Notes: generated by a model from the sequence alone, not told the origin. 64,000 nucleotides of DNA from Brugia malayi (GCF_000002995.4 NW_025062479.1:9911721-9975720), one strand, 5' to 3'; numbered from the stretch's first letter, positions 11,639 through 25,475 are shown. Numbers and translations are program-made.

Positions 11639-14600
11639 ATGAATGATGAGCATATTGAAATAGAAGATTGTGCTGTCGTGGAGAATGATACGAATGTTCG
11701 TAGTTCATTGGGTCGAAAAACGGTGTTAAAGCGGCAAACAACATTAGATGCCTTTCTGCCAAATGGATCAAATCGGAAGTTATTTGTCAGTGATAAACTG
11801 ATTCATAGGAAGGCCAAGAGTAATCGGATGTCAATGACGATTACTCATTCAGGTAGACGGTTATATCACCAAAACTGCAGTTGACAGAAGCAGATATTAG
11901 TCCAACACGTGATCGAGGACGTCTTCCAGTAATTTAAGATTATATCCAACATCTGTTTGTGACATAGTAATGAACCATGTTGCACTGAATTGTGTAAATT
12001 ATATTAATCGGATAAAATATACAATCATTTTGGTTACGTCCTAATAGTTTAGTGACAAAAATGATAGTTTTCAGTTGTTTCAAAAAGTAAATTGAAGTCG
12101 AGGAAATCTTTTGGATCTGTTGTTGAAGAAGTGGATCATGATGGAGGACGAAATCGTTATGATTGGGTAAGAATGAGTGACGTCATGGAAAAAGTGAGCT
12201 TTTTTGCTCTCACTGGATGAAGTGTTTTTCCTGCTGTTTTTTCTTTCCTGCATTAACTTCGCTTCAGAAAGTATCAAATCTCATTATTATGTTTTTCTAC
12301 TTTGACATACATTTTCGTTACCTAATAAAGGAATCTGAAGATCATTTCATGAAGAAAAAGTAATGTTGGATTCATACTTTTCAAAAGTGAAGAGTATGTT
12401 TATTTGCAGGCAAAAATGAAAGCTGAAAATGCGACTCTAGATAAATATGTTAAAGTTGGCACACATTTTACGCATTGCTCTTTAAATAAAAAAGTATGGA
12501 GACAAAATATATTTTTATACATATAGATAATTTATATAAAGTATATATTTGCATATTGCTAATTGTATGGGAGGTGCATATATCCATTGTAGTATTTATG
12601 AGGAAAACATTGCAGTCGGTTATCGAGTCGATACGCTGTTATAAGGATATGTATCCTGACTTGAACAACAGAGATGTTTCCGATGTGGTATTAGTATGCA
12701 TAAATTCTATATCTTCTGAAACCTTGTTTAAACCATGCCCCGTCCTCTGCGCTGATCCAACATATGGATGGAATTCAGGGAAAAAGTAAGCTTTATTAAA
12801 GGATGAAGCCCTGCTTGTAGCATTGGGATTAATGTTGCAGATTCGAAAATTCTCTGATTCCGAATCGGTGCTTGCAAATTTTAGTGTCATTTATTCGATT
12901 TTAGATATGTTCGTTTACCATATTCTATATGTAATGTGACTGATGGAGTTGCACGATATGAAATTATACAGATTGCAATTTCGAAACTTTTGAAGCCGCT
13001 CAAGACCTATAAGCAAATTGAGGTATCGATTACAAATTTGTCTTTCATCTGTCTGAGTAGTGGTGATCATCAAACATTGTTTTTTTTTTTTTTTTTTTCA
13101 ACAGGAATGTATTAGAAGCTATTCACGTACCAAAAGATTCGATGCTCTCGGATTACTTTTCGAAAAAATTTTGGATGAAAAGTTGCGTTTAGAATATCTT
13201 ACCACCGTAATACCTTTCATGGCAAAACTGGCTCTAGAGAGTCCAAGTTTGATAACTCAGGTATATTCATTTAAATAGAGTACTACCATTTTATGAAAGT
13301 TGTATTAGTTGTTTTATAGTATTCTAGCATTATCTTCCTGTAGTCGTGTGCTATTTTAATATGTCATTATACATTCTAAGACACTAGATAATCAGCATAT
13401 CTTGTGTTTAAAAGTTGAAGTTTACATTCTTTTTTATTTTTGCAGTTTTGCATACAGCAGTGGTAGGCCATATGACAGAGAAAGCTACAGAAAACGTAAT
13501 TTATAATTAAGGCATATAAGTTAAGCAAATTGTTGACAAAAATGTGTTTTACGTTTTGTAATCATTGCTGTTCCAGCCAATACCAATATTGCGACGTGGA
13601 ATTTCCGGATCAGTAACGATAAGTCAACACCAAGCAGCTTCACTGCTTGCACATGCATTCTTTTGCACTTTTCCAAGTCGTAATACTGTCAGTAATGATT
13701 TGCCGTCAGTAAATTTTTACCGTTTGTTCAGTTTGTATTCTACAAATGCAGTGGAAAAACTACGATGCTTAATGCATTATTTCCATATGATTTCCAAAAA
13801 AAGTAATTTTTTTTTTCATTTTTCTTCAAAAAACTCTTAATTTAAAGACAACAAAAAACACTGCATCTGGAGTAAGAAAAATTATAAGTTTGTAAATAGG
13901 GAAAAATAAACTTTGCACAAGTTATTTATAGTGCCAACAGGACTGTTGACGATCCGCCGACAAAATGACGTAGCGCAGAAGTGGTCTTCTATGAATTTGC
14001 CATTATCGAAGCTTTATGTTAGTCATACAGGTACAATAGAAGATGATGGTCATGGCATGTTACAAGTGGATTTTGCCAATGAATATATTGGAGGAGGGGT
14101 ACTAGGCAGTGGCTGTGTTCAGGTAAGTTGTGGAGCAACGTCCAGTGTTAGATTTGTTCATTCTTTGATAAGCTTGCTGAAAATATTATTTCTGTAGGAG
14201 GAAATTAGATTTCTTACCTGCCCGGAAATGATAGTGTCTATGATTCTCTGCGAAAGAATGCATCATAACGAAGCTATAGTTATTTGTGGTGCGGAACGGT
14301 TTTCTGATTACAACGGCTACGGTTCATCTTTTCGTTGGCGTCCGATGGAGAAAATGGATTCATTTCCGAGGTTTATTTTATTTTATTTTTTTGTTGAGTT
14401 TTGTTACAGTTTTTTCCTTGTCATGTTACATTTTTTGGTATCTGAAATTACGAAGAATGCTCTAATTTCCATTACTATTGCCATTCCAACTATCGATAAA
14501 CGAAAGAATTTCATATCGATGTTCTTTGGAGAAGCAAAAATAAGTAGTAGTTACAAATGTTCAGTTGGAGGGAGATTCCTATCACTTAGTAATGATATGT

Positions 14601-15403
14601 TTCTGATTTATGTACCAGATGACTTAACTTCAGGGATCGCTTCAATAGACTTTGTTGTGAATTGGTAGCAATTGATGCTCTTCCATTTTATAACAAACAT
14701 GAACAGTTTAATATCGATTTAGTAAATCGCGAATTGCTCAAGGTATGAACATTAAATTATATAGATGATTTATTTTATATAGATTAAATTACATATATGA
14801 TTCCTCTCTCACTTTTGTAAGGATTGATGGAAATAGAATTTTTAGGCTTATGTTGGCTTTGCTGTAAATGATGGGACAATGAAGCCGGTTGCTACTGGAA
14901 ATTGGGGTTGTGGTGTTTTTGGAGGTGACTTGCATTTAAAAAGTGATTCTTTGCTTCCTCTTGCAACTAGAAATTTCTGTTAGTTGCACATATTCATTCT
15001 GCTCTTAATCAGCTTAATGAATATTTAGGTTTAATACAACTTATGGCATCATCCGCACAGAAAAGATGTCTTTGTTACTTCACATTTGGAGATCTAAAGT
15101 TTGCAGAGAACTTTACTGAAATTTACGAGATGCTGGTGCAAGCCGATATAACAGTTAGTATGTTTCACTGGAAATTGTCAGAATGCATATAATTTTTTTT
15201 TTTTTTGAATGGTATACCATACTCTGATATGTCTAGGCATGCCGTATCCCAAAACTGTTTTCGCCTGCTCCAACTGTTATCCTTTTGCAGGACAGCTGTA
15301 TGACATAGTACATGGTTACTGCTGTGAATATGACAAGAATAATTCTCCACCCCTGTTCGAATATATCTCATGGAAAATTAGGGGAAATACAGCGTACTCA
15401 TAA
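11639..15403 (+). CDS. parg-1: Poly(ADP-ribose) glycohydrolase (PARG)
   Basis: PARG hydrolyses the ribose-ribose bonds of poly(ADP-ribose) and so reverses PARP signalling after DNA damage. Thirteen exons join in phase to 623 residues: 11639-11852, 12075-12166, 12410-12493, 12616-12785, 12905-13022, 13105-13260, 13577-13802, 13932-14122, 14198-14370, 14634-14742, 14846-14942, 15029-15157, 15291-15403. The catalytic signature GGG-x7-QEE is complete and split between exons 8 and 9 (GGGVLGSGCVQ, then EEIRF). Other family blocks are QHQAASLLAHAFFCTFPSR, GMLQVDFANEY, AERFSDYNGYGSSFRW, ATGNWGCGVFGGD and YFTFGD. The N-terminal exon is basic and holds KRQTTLDAFLP, which resembles a PCNA-interacting PIP box. 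The start is the first in-frame ATG after a TTTCTAG acceptor-like site. The gene is short compared with the long human form but keeps the whole catalytic domain. C. elegans has two PARGs (pme-3/parg-1 and pme-4/parg-2); which is orthologous is not settled. Confidence 0.93.
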
Positions 15404-16168
15404 TCGTTCTTATTTGACACTTGTAATGTATTCGCTTATGTTAGATGTTGCACAGTTTGGTATTCAGTTATGTGCTAAAGATGTACGTTACTTACAGACT
15501 TCCGCATACCATAATTATCGCTGTAATCAGATACATACTATTATTCACGGATCATTACCAAATGATCGTAACAGTATCGTATTCTGAAAATGGGAAACAC
15601 ACCTATCTTTGTGCATTTCTTAGAGTAGCCAGCAATTAATTCCAGTTGAATCAGGTTTCATTTTTAGAGGAAATAGATAAAGATTTCATATGCATTACAT
15701 TCTTTTTTCTACAGCATGATATACAATATTGTTTTCTATAAAGAAATTTACTGCAATTCGTGGGTTTGTTAGAGATTGTAGAAACTTGTCAGTATAAAAA
15801 CTGTCTAATATTTTCATGTATGAAATTCCTCATCCTTCGTTTCTCCTGCACCTTTAAACTGTTTGATTAAGGTAGAAACTCTTTCGTATGATAAATCTAA
15901 AGAATTCCTGAGCGTTTTTTCAGCTTTTTCTGCAGAGAAAAAATTCAGCAATATGCAAAGCATCCTACAATATGGAAACTACTGTAGTTAGCTGACGGAT
16001 ATTTTCAAAGAAATACATCAATTACCTGAGTTCACTGAACAACTAAGTTATACAATTCGATTGCAAATGAATATCTCGTGCTTTCTTCAGCTAATATCCT
16101 CGAGAAGAAACGACTAAAAGAATATAAATAAGTCAGAGTTTGACCAGTAATCGAACACTCACACTTCA
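15404..16168. other. Convergent intergenic gap, PARG / ogdh-1
   Basis: About 765 bp between converging stop codons. It presumably holds the 3' UTRs of both genes. Small frames between 15404 and 15640 continue past the PARG stop but show no domain. Confidence 0.5.
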
Positions 16169-19100
16169 CTATCCACCTATGAATTCGTCGAGATCAGCTT
16201 TTCGAGCATGCAGAGCGTCTGCCAGAAGGGTTTTCAGCTCGACGTAATGAGTATATTTGTTACCCGTTGCTGCAGATGCCGATGGCTTTCGACCAGCGTA
16301 CTTCAACAGTCTTCCCTGTCTAAAATTTCCAAAATTCATTTGAATAGCCAATACAGCAGAAGAGAAAATATTGGTATATATTTGAAAACCGCTATTTCGG
16401 GGACTAAATATGAGCAAAAATATCTGACATTCATTACTTTCTAGAAGTCCAGAAAAATTGACGAACTTTGTTATAAGTGCTCCAAGTCTTGGATGAACAA
16501 ATCCCCATGCACCCATATTTTTATGTTCTTCTTGTGCCCAAATCAGCTCTGCTTTGCTATACTTAAGACATTCCTTCTCGATTAAGTCGTATGGAAAGGG
16601 AGAGATTTGTTCAACACGAGAAATCGCTATTCGTGAGTCTAAATTCAGATGTTTCCTCGCAGACATCAAGTCATAGTAAACTTTACCTGAAATGTACAAA
16701 TAAAAATATCAGATGTAGCAAAGTCAGGAAGGTGCAAGTAGTGAAAGTTTTCAAAGAAATTGGAGATAAAACGAGAAAAAATCATACCAGTGCAAAAAAC
16801 CAAGCGCTCCACCTTATCTGGATCCTGACTAGCACTTCCGCCTTCTGGAATGACCCTGCAGAATTTAGTACCAGGCAGAAAATCTTCAATGGGAGAACGT
16901 GCTGATGGATGACGAAGAAGCGATTTTGGCGACATAATGATCAATGGTTTCCTACAAAAAGTTCGTGTGAAATTCGTGTTCAAAATGTGTATCACAGAGC
17001 AATCATATAATTCAGAGAACGATACCTGAAAGGTAACATTATTTGTCGTCTCAAAAGATGACAGAAATTGGAAGGTGTTGTGCAGTGCACTACAATCCAA
17101 TTAGTGTCATATAATTGCTGCGCTTCGAAAGTAGGACCAAAGGCGGTATGCTGGAAATATGATTATGAAAGGCTACTCTAATGAACTACTTTCCCGCAAC
17201 ATTTTTCCTGTCTCAGATATTTTTAACATTTTTGACACTAAATGCATACATCGACATCGATTTCGTCATCTTCATTAGACATTTGCAAAAAGCGTTCCAA
17301 TCGTGCGCTACTGTGTTCAGGACCCATTCCTTCATAGCCATGTGGCAGTGACATCACTAATCCAGATTGCCGAATCCACTTTGACTGACCTTCAAATAAG
17401 TAACGAATCACATAACGAGTAAATGTATTGATTTGCAATCCATTATTTCATATTTACGAGGAAATGAAAAATGCAACAAGACCTGAAGACAAGAACTGAT
17501 CAATAATACACTGGGCATTATTTGCAAAGTCTCCAAATTGTGCTTCCCATATAACCAACGAATTTGGATTCACCATTGAATAACCGAGTTCAAAACCGAG
17601 GATTGCAAATTCCGAAAGTGATGAGTTAGAAATGCTATATTCAACTTGCTGAAGTAAATGAATAATAACCCATAATTTAAAAAATAATGCTTCATATAAA
17701 TCGAAGCTGACAATTGTTTCTTGACAATGGGACCATGAATTTGTTTTCCTATCAACGATAATAAATTACAAACAAAAGAAACGGAATCACTTTATCAGAA
17801 AGATTATCCAGTGGATTATACGTTTTTTGATCGATTTTCTGGTCATGCAACACATGATGCCGATGTGAAAATGTTCCTCTTTCAACATCTTGTCCTGACA
17901 ACCGAACATGAGTACCTCAAAATTCGAAAGATTAAAGTTGGTGATAAAAACATGCAATATTCTTTCGGAAAAAGAAAGAAAAAAAAAAAAAAACATAAAC
18001 ATACCTTCGAGAAGGAGAGACCCAAAAGCAACCGCTTCTCCCATTGCCCAATCAAAACTATTATCTTGAAACATCTGACGTCGTCCTTTCAATATTCTGT
18101 CCAAACCCCGATGAAGATTAAAATCTGCATTTTTCATTAAAAATTTAAATTTAAAAAAATTAGGAATTTAAACTAAAAAAATAATTATGTTTTGGTTATG
18201 AATATAGTTTTACCAAGCTTACAGCTCCTCAACATAATACCTCTCATAGTACGTAATATTCCACATATTTTAAACCAAAGTCGGGATCGCACAACTTCGT
18301 AACCCCAAAGTCCTACGTCCCTTTCCAAAATTGATGAAAATTAAATATTTACTTTACCATCTAAAAGTTTCTGTTTTCTAAAATTGGTAGAAAACCAAAC
18401 GAGGTACCTTCTGGAACAGATGAAAATTTCTCAATGATATGACTAATCATTTCTTTCGCAACACCAGTTGCTGGTATTTTCAATGGATCGCGCTTTTTGA
18501 AGAAAGTATCCCATGGAGAATCGATCCAATCTCTGTGACGAAGATATGCCACTTTTTGTGCTTCTTGATAAGCATCTTCCAATACAGCATTGTATTTGTT
18601 TACTTCATCCTTCAAAATACTACTGATCTGCACCTTACATGAATAAGTGACGAACTGTTCGACAAAAGGTGGTCTAAAAGAGATGATTTAACAACGAATA
18701 GTCCAAGCTTTAAAGACTAATGATGAAGCTTCTTTCACGTATGGTTTGATTCCCGCATTGGATGACTGTATGTTTAAACGTATTTAAAATGACTGTTTCC
18801 TCTTTGATTTTGCGAAAAACACTAAATTTATACCTCTACATATTGCTCATTAACAACATTTTCAGCTAAAATTTGCTTTTGGTAAATTGCAAGCACTGGT
18901 TTCGTCTTTTTAACGCGCTGATACATCAGTGGCTGGGTAAACATTGGCTCATCAAGTTCATTATGTCCATATCGCCGATAACACACCAGATCAATGATAA
19001 CATCCTAAAATTGTCATACAAGAAATCTGCTCTGAATACATAAAAGACAGCGTGCTTATAAGGTACAGCCGACACACCAACCAACCTTTTTGAAGGTACG

Positions 19101-21927
19101 ACGCCAATCAGCAGCTACATTACAGACATGCATCACTGCTTCTGGATCATCACTATTCACGTGGAATATTGGACATCCGACGACACGTCCAATATCTGTA
19201 CAATAAGGAGATGATCGAGAACATCGTGGATCGGTTGTAAAGCCAATCTAAACACTAATCCTGAGATTCCGAAAGTAATTCTTGGGACAAATTGAAAATT
19301 TTCAATTTCGAAATATAATTTTTAAAGAATTTTTGTACTCTATAAACGTGACTTAAAGAAAACACAACAATTCGGTAAGTTTAAAGCAAGTATGTTACAC
19401 TGTTTACCTGGTTATTAACGACTAAATGGATTGTTCCGTGCGTGCTATAAGCTTTTAAATCGTTAAGATTGAATGTTTCCATAACAACACCTTGCCCAGA
19501 AAATGCTGCATCACCATGCAGTAAAATTGCCATTGTACGATCACCGTTCTCATCACCATTGTAAAATGATTCTGCCCGTACCTTGCCCAAAACTATGGGA
19601 TCAACGGCTGTAAAAATATTAGTCAAATCTTCAAATGGTAACAGTTTTTGAAGTGACGTCGTTACAATCTTTCTACAAAAGTTAACGAACAGTCAATTAA
19701 TTCATTTCTGCATAATAGACGCGTGTAGGTAAACGAAGGAACTACAAAGATTTACTGATTTTCAGTTTTCCTATTGTTAAATCATCATCCTTCTCAAACA
19801 GTAAGGAAATCTCTCATGGTCTTTTCGAAAAAACAACTAAATTAAATCACAATCTATTCGTGCCATTATTCACTCCCGAAAAAAACCGTAACTTAACCTT
19901 CAAGATGAGATGGATTCGCAACGACAGCAATTTTAATTTTCCTTCCAGAAACTCGGTTGAGACGTTCCAAGGAAATGCCAAGATGATATTTTACATCACC
20001 TGATCCCTCATCAGCCGGTTCCAATGTAGAAAATTGCGAGAGAATCACCGATAAAGGTTGGCGACAAACATTTGCCAACATGTTTAATCGTCCCCTAAAA
20101 GTTTTGTCATGGATGAAGTTACATGCTTACATGGTAGCACTTCTTCCTGTCAAAGACGACACTAACTTAAAGTCTTTTCGAAATTTCAGTTTTAAAAACT
20201 GGCATAGAGATATTACCGATGAGGCATTCCAATTACGACAGAATCAACACCAGCCGCACTAGATACATCGATTACTTGTTTGGCAGCTGGTATTAGAACT
20301 TCGCAACCTTCAAGACCAAACCGCTTTTCGCTTGGCCACTATAATTTGAATTTCAAAGATGGTTACACAAAAAAGGATGTCACAAGAAATAACTGACGGC
20401 AATTTTAAGTTGAAAAAGAGAAAGAATATACGTTTAACAGACCAAAAAATAAGTATTTTTCTCCTAATTTTAGCCATTTCTCATCTTAACCAATAAATGC
20501 TGATGTTTATTTAGGTAGGATGATGTATTGCAGATGGCAAATTATTCCTATAATATCCCAGCTCAACTATATAAGAGTGTGGTAAATCTGTAAAAAGTAG
20601 TAATGAGTTCAACTTGAAAATGACTCATAAAAGATGCCACTTGAGTACCTTTTTAGCCAAAAACTCTTCAAATTTTGTTGACCGAATTAGTCGTTTAAAC
20701 AATGTTTTCTTTTGCTCGTGTGTAAGCTCTGACGCACAAGGCTCTTCGAATCTTTTACGAACCCATTCCAACTGCTCAAAATTAGTCAAATGCATGTATT
20801 CAATTCCCGTATGCGAACAATAAATAGTCTGAAACATACAAAAAGTTGCACCATTCACAAAAGACAAATATTTGCAACACTGGTATTAAAATAAATAAAA
20901 AAAAAAAACAGCAATTAACAAAAGAAAATACCTTCAGACGACTGATTATATCCCTTAATTTTAGTGATTTTTTATCTCCACCAATGAATGTTGACATTGG
21001 CAAAAGAAATTCTTTGTCCATATCAGTATCCGTAAGTCCATAAAATGCCGGATCTAATTCTGCAGGCATAATATCAGTCAATCCCACATTATTGATTCCC
21101 AATGGATCTAAATCTGCTATGTTGTGTCCGCGAGTCTAAAAATGGTAATTAAATTTTTTAAAGAAGAAAATTGATATGCAGAAATGCTGAGAGACGCATT
21201 TGAAATCACCTGGTAACTTCTAATCAAAAGCTGAACTTTGAGATGTTCATTTATAGTTTGCCCTGATAGACTCAATGCGCATTCAGATTCCGGTGCAGGT
21301 GCTACAGCAGATGAAACAGAATATGAGGGTAATCCTTTTGGAGGCGCAGAATATGCTTGTCCAGGTGGCAAGCCTAAAATTGAGTTAATATAAAACTAAT
21401 CACAATAATGCATAAAAAGAAAAAAAATCATTTTGTGCAATATAATGCCATAGATAATAGGTTACTTCGCTCAACATTCCGGAAATAAGCATTCCATGAG
21501 GAATGAACCGATGTTGGACTTTGTCGCCATGCTTCATACATCTGCTCAATGTAAACCGTTGAAGTACCGTTCATAAATGGCTCCTCCTGTACATAAAAGA
21601 ATTAAGCGGTTCATAATATCCTGAGATCTCGTTTAGATTAATTCAAAAAATATACTATAATCGCTCAGTAAACCATTTTTTAATGAAGCGGTTAACAAAG
21701 ATAAACAACTTACTAGCACTATAAAAAAAAATTTTCATCACGAGAAAACTATGAAAGATAATGATACTTACTTTAACAGGTGCAGCAGCAAATTTCTGAC
21801 GTAATCCAGAAACAATGCATTGTTTTCCCATTAGGTTGCTTTTAGACAGTGTATAACTGATGCATTTCAAACGTCCTAATAATTTAAGTGATGCTTTGTT
21901 TTTCAAAAAACTTGTTCGTCGCAACAT
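16169..21927 (-). CDS. ogdh-1: 2-oxoglutarate dehydrogenase E1 component, mitochondrial
   Basis: This is the thiamine-diphosphate E1 subunit of the 2-oxoglutarate dehydrogenase complex, a TCA-cycle enzyme of the mitochondrial matrix. The gene is split into more than a dozen exons. From the N-terminus I read a Lys/Arg-rich presequence ([20 protein letters not shown]), [20 protein letters not shown], a Pro/Ser-rich linker, and [16 protein letters not shown]. These are followed by [12 protein letters not shown] and then [15 protein letters not shown] with VVANPSHLE. The ThDP/Mg2+ region is [12 protein letters not shown] followed by HLVVNNQ. Later blocks are [95 protein letters not shown] and [20 protein letters not shown]. 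It ends at ADLDEFIGG. The start ATG (21925-21927) sits directly after an AG. No frame break was noticed in the blocks I translated. Head-to-head with ubc-1 across 2.4 kb. Confidence 0.95.
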
Positions 21928-24312
21928 CTGTTTCTTTTTTTTAACACCGCAACCAAATTAACTGCCGTCTTCAAATGATTATGACCGATGAGTGAGTAGA
22001 CAACTATACTATTTGTTTTCTAACATCATACTTGAAAATCGAAGAAAAAAAAAAAAAAAATAACTACCACGATACGTTGCAATATCATGCCCCGAAAGTA
22101 GTAAACAATAAGTAGTCATGAAGGGGAAAGAAAAATTTTCCTTTGTACTTTCAAATCAAACGACTTAATAATTTCGAACTGACAATACAATTAATTTCTA
22201 GTACGAAGAAAAATGTTCTTTGATCACTGCTACCACTAAATACTTCATTAACGTAAACATAAATCAATGTTCAGAGTTTCTACCATTCGTAGACACTACT
22301 GCTTTTCATATCTTTTTAGGGATGACAGAAAAAGATACCGCAACTGTTAGTAAACTACAAATCACTTTGAAATCATATACATATACTATAAAATAGTATG
22401 TCGAAATCAAGGCCAAAAATTATTTCCTATCTGGAAATAATTTAGAAACTAAAAATTGATACAACTAGGACGTAGTTTCTTCGCCTTTTCAGAACACTCT
22501 AAATTAGCGCATTATTATTTATGTGAGAAGCTATTCTCCAAAATATAAGGAAAAATCAAGACGTAAAATTCGCATATGAATCAGCGGAAAAGATAAAAAT
22601 AAAAGAAACAGACAACAGTTTTGATAACCTGAGAAACAACCGCACAAAAATATACATATCTTAAATGGTATTACTTTATAACGAAAAAAACACATAGTCT
22701 ATCAGTGATAAATCATGATAAACGACGCTCATAAGGTAATATTACACAGACTTTTATGCAACAAACTGAAAAAGATATCGTTCCTCAGTTCGTGTTGACA
22801 AGCAAAAAAAAGTATCAAAACATTTTTAATTAGTAAATTCATTCAAATATATGACTTTCTAAATTAAATTTACACCAGATCTATTTAATATATCATTTAA
22901 TAAATGCACAAATAATATATTGGTATTATATAAAATTAGACCTACAAGCATTAATGGAGACAATCAAATTGACACAAAACACTAAAATGCACTCTTTTAT
23001 ATTACTCAACCAATTATAGTCAAACGTAAAAACAGTAATAAACTAAATAAATAAAACTCTTTAAATACATCAAATTAACTACAAACTCCTCACACATCAC
23101 ATTAATTAACACCATCAAACTAAATCCGTCCTATGAAAAACAGACGTTTCCAAGATTCAACCCGCTGCGGCCGCAGCCGCATTTCAAATGCTGTCAATTC
23201 GGATCTTTGTTTTGTTTTTTCTGATAAAAGTGTGTGTGTGCGTGCATACGTGACTGTGTACATATATATGTCAGGTGATATTTCCACCTGTTATTTAGCT
23301 TGTGCTAACTTTTAGCAGCGATAATTCTTTTGCTTACTTCTCACCACAACTCTTCGTCAAATTAATGCAGGAATTTTTGAATTAAATAGCTGAGCTGTTG
23401 TATTTTTCAGCTTTTAAAAGACATGATGGAAATGTATATGAAGAAGAAAACATAAGGTATTATTTTCTTTTTATATAATTTTAACACTGTTCAGTGAATT
23501 GAGTAGAATAGCTTGATAGTTGATTTCCTTACCTTTTTTGATTTGAGATATGTTGTCATACTACTATTTGTAAGTCCATTTGAGGAACATTTTGCACCAG
23601 TATATCCAGGTTATTAGTAGTTAATTAAATTGATAATAATCCGTCAAAAATTACTATTACTCTTGATGTCTGATAAATCACTGGTAATTTCTTTGTTTTG
23701 TTATTTAATCAGTTTGTTTGGTAGAGCTCTTAGTGTGGTACGCAGTGAGAAAAAAACCACATCAGTTTCTAAATTCGGTAGCGATTTCAAAATGGTTTAG
23801 GATTTAATCTTTTGTTAATTGTGAATTGAACGAAATGGTTGTAATGAGTACGCAAAGTAGGATTTGCATGGTTTTGTTCTAGTAAGTCAAATCATGTTCA
23901 TTTTATTAAAAATACTTGTCGTTATCACGAAATATAAGTGTTTGAACAGCGTCGACATACAGATTATGATGTAATTTTCTGTGAATATTTCGCCCCAAAC
24001 TGTTATCGCTTCTTTGCAGTTTTGTACTCGTATACTACTATCTGTTCTCCATTTTTCATGCTTTCTTGTCATTCTTCCATTTCACTTTCATGTTTTTCTT
24101 TATGGCCGAGTATTCCCATGAGTACTTTTTTTTCAAGTTCAATCGAATAGACCTATAGTCTGCTTGGTATTCCATTAATATTTCTATTAATTACTAATAT
24201 CATTATGCTTACCGTGTTCTAATGTAAGAAAAGAAAGAAGTGCATATCGTTGGTGTTCTTATGAATTATTGAATTACCATAATATTAATTACAGCAGTTG
24301 CAGGAGTAAGCT
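21928..24312. other. Divergent intergenic region, ogdh-1 / ubc-1
   Basis: About 2.4 kb between two divergent starts, so promoter elements for both genes are expected. No gene is supportable. The notable spot is a GC-rich perfect palindrome at 23164-23177 followed by a TG/TA-rich stretch at 23230-23270. A short frame at 23938-24150 is low-information. Confidence 0.5.
23164..23177. repeat. 14-bp GC-rich perfect palindrome
   Basis: GCTGCGGCCGCAGC is a perfect palindrome containing GCGGCCGC, in otherwise AT-rich sequence. It lies about 1.1 kb upstream of ubc-1. It could be a dimeric factor site; function unknown. Confidence 0.5.
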
Positions 24313-25475
24313 ATGACAACACCATCACGGCGACGTTTGATGCGTGATTTCATGAAGCTACAGGTATGTTTTTTAATCATCTGTATTACTGATATTAATC
24401 TAATTTGGTAGTAACCAAATTTCTTCAAACGATTTTTTCAAGGAGGATCCACCCGCTGGTGTCAGTGGTGCTCCAACGGAGGATAACATCTTAATGTGGG
24501 AAGCGATTATTTTTGGTCCGCAGGATACACCATTTGAAGATGGGACATTCAAATTGACTCTTGAATTCACTGAGGAGTATCCCAACAAGCCTCCTACGGT
24601 GAAATTTGTCTCGAAAATGTTTCATCCGAATGTTTATGCTGATGGTAGCATCTGCCTTGATATTTTGCAGGTATTTCTTACATAATTTTTATAGATTGCT
24701 TGAAGTGAGGGTTATGAGGAAGATACAAATAGATGAGAGGAAAGATTTAGCTATGGTGAGATACTGAATTTTAACATATAGAGAATGGGGGCCCTCCTCT
24801 GTCTGATTTTATTCACACTGTACTATTCCTAGCAATCTACAGTATAGTCTTATTGCAGAATAGATGGTCTCCAACGTATGATGTTGCCGCTGTCCTTACT
24901 TCCATCCAGTCGCTGTTAGATGAACCAAATCCAAACAGTCCTGCTAATTCAATCGCTGCTCAGCTTTACCAAGAAAACAGACGGGAGTACGAGAAAAGAG
25001 TGCAACAAATCGTTGAACAGGTTCTGTATCATTTCTCCTTTGACATAAGGAATTACTTTTTGTAGATAATTTTCAGCATGCAGCAGTTCTTATTTCAATT
25101 AATTACTGCTAGATGAACCAAAAGCAAACAGTACTGCTAATTCACTCTCTGCTAGGCTCTATCAATAAAGCTGGTTTAACAAGTCTAGTTCAAAAACTTT
25201 CGCATATATGCATCGTATTTCTTGGTCGTACTTGGTTGCAAGAAAATTTCGTCTGAGGATTATTGCTGTATTTAAGTTTAACTCTCTGGCCAATATAGTA
25301 ATAGTTTATGTTGATTATGAGAACTGTTCAGTCATGGCTTAATTTTGGAGAAAATGAGGGAGAAATGGAAGCGAAGGAGGAGAGCGACGAGGAAATGGAT
25401 CATGATGACCCACAAATGCCTTCAGCTTCTGGTGCAACACGGTTGAACACTGGTGCTGCTTCGTCCTCTGCTTGA
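24313..25475 (+). CDS. ubc-1: RAD6-type ubiquitin-conjugating enzyme E2 (UBC-1 / UBE2A-B)
   Basis: The E2 accepts ubiquitin from E1 as a thioester and, with RAD18- and BRE1-type ligases, acts on PCNA and histone H2B. Four exons (24313-24363, 24443-24670, 24859-25020, 25332-25475) give 194 residues in phase. The start [17 protein letters not shown] is characteristic of RAD6. The HPN triad is at FHPNVYADG, and the catalytic Cys is residue 88 in [29 protein letters not shown] and [11 protein letters not shown] are also family-typical. The last exon encodes an acidic tail ([13 protein letters not shown]) as in yeast Rad6 and C. elegans UBC-1; vertebrate UBE2A/B lack it. TTACAG and TTGCAG acceptor-like sites 10-20 bases before the ATG suggest trans-splicing. 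Intron 3 contains a decayed copy of part of exon 3 (separate entry). Confidence 0.96.
25085..25165 (+). pseudogene. Decayed duplicate of part of ubc-1 exon 3, within intron 3
   Basis: This stretch aligns by eye with about 24892-24973 of ubc-1 exon 3. Shared runs include TAGATGAACCAAA, AAACAGT and CTGCTAATTCA, followed by CTCTGCTAGGCTCTATCAA against CGCTGCTCAGCTTTACCAA. Substitutions are scattered and an in-frame TAG replaces the Leu codon before the DEP motif. The copy lacks the flanking acceptor and donor, so it cannot serve as an alternative exon. Confidence 0.75.

Noticed and set aside
13444..13500. Possible small extra PARG exon (LHTAVVGHMTEK)
   Set aside because: The flanking exons join directly in phase as LITQ-PIPILRR, matching the family, so no exon is needed here.
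17811..18140. 109-codon plus-strand frame with a Lys-rich stretch
   Set aside because: It lies antisense to ogdh-1 exons encoding [15 protein letters not shown] and [12 protein letters not shown], so it is a shadow frame.
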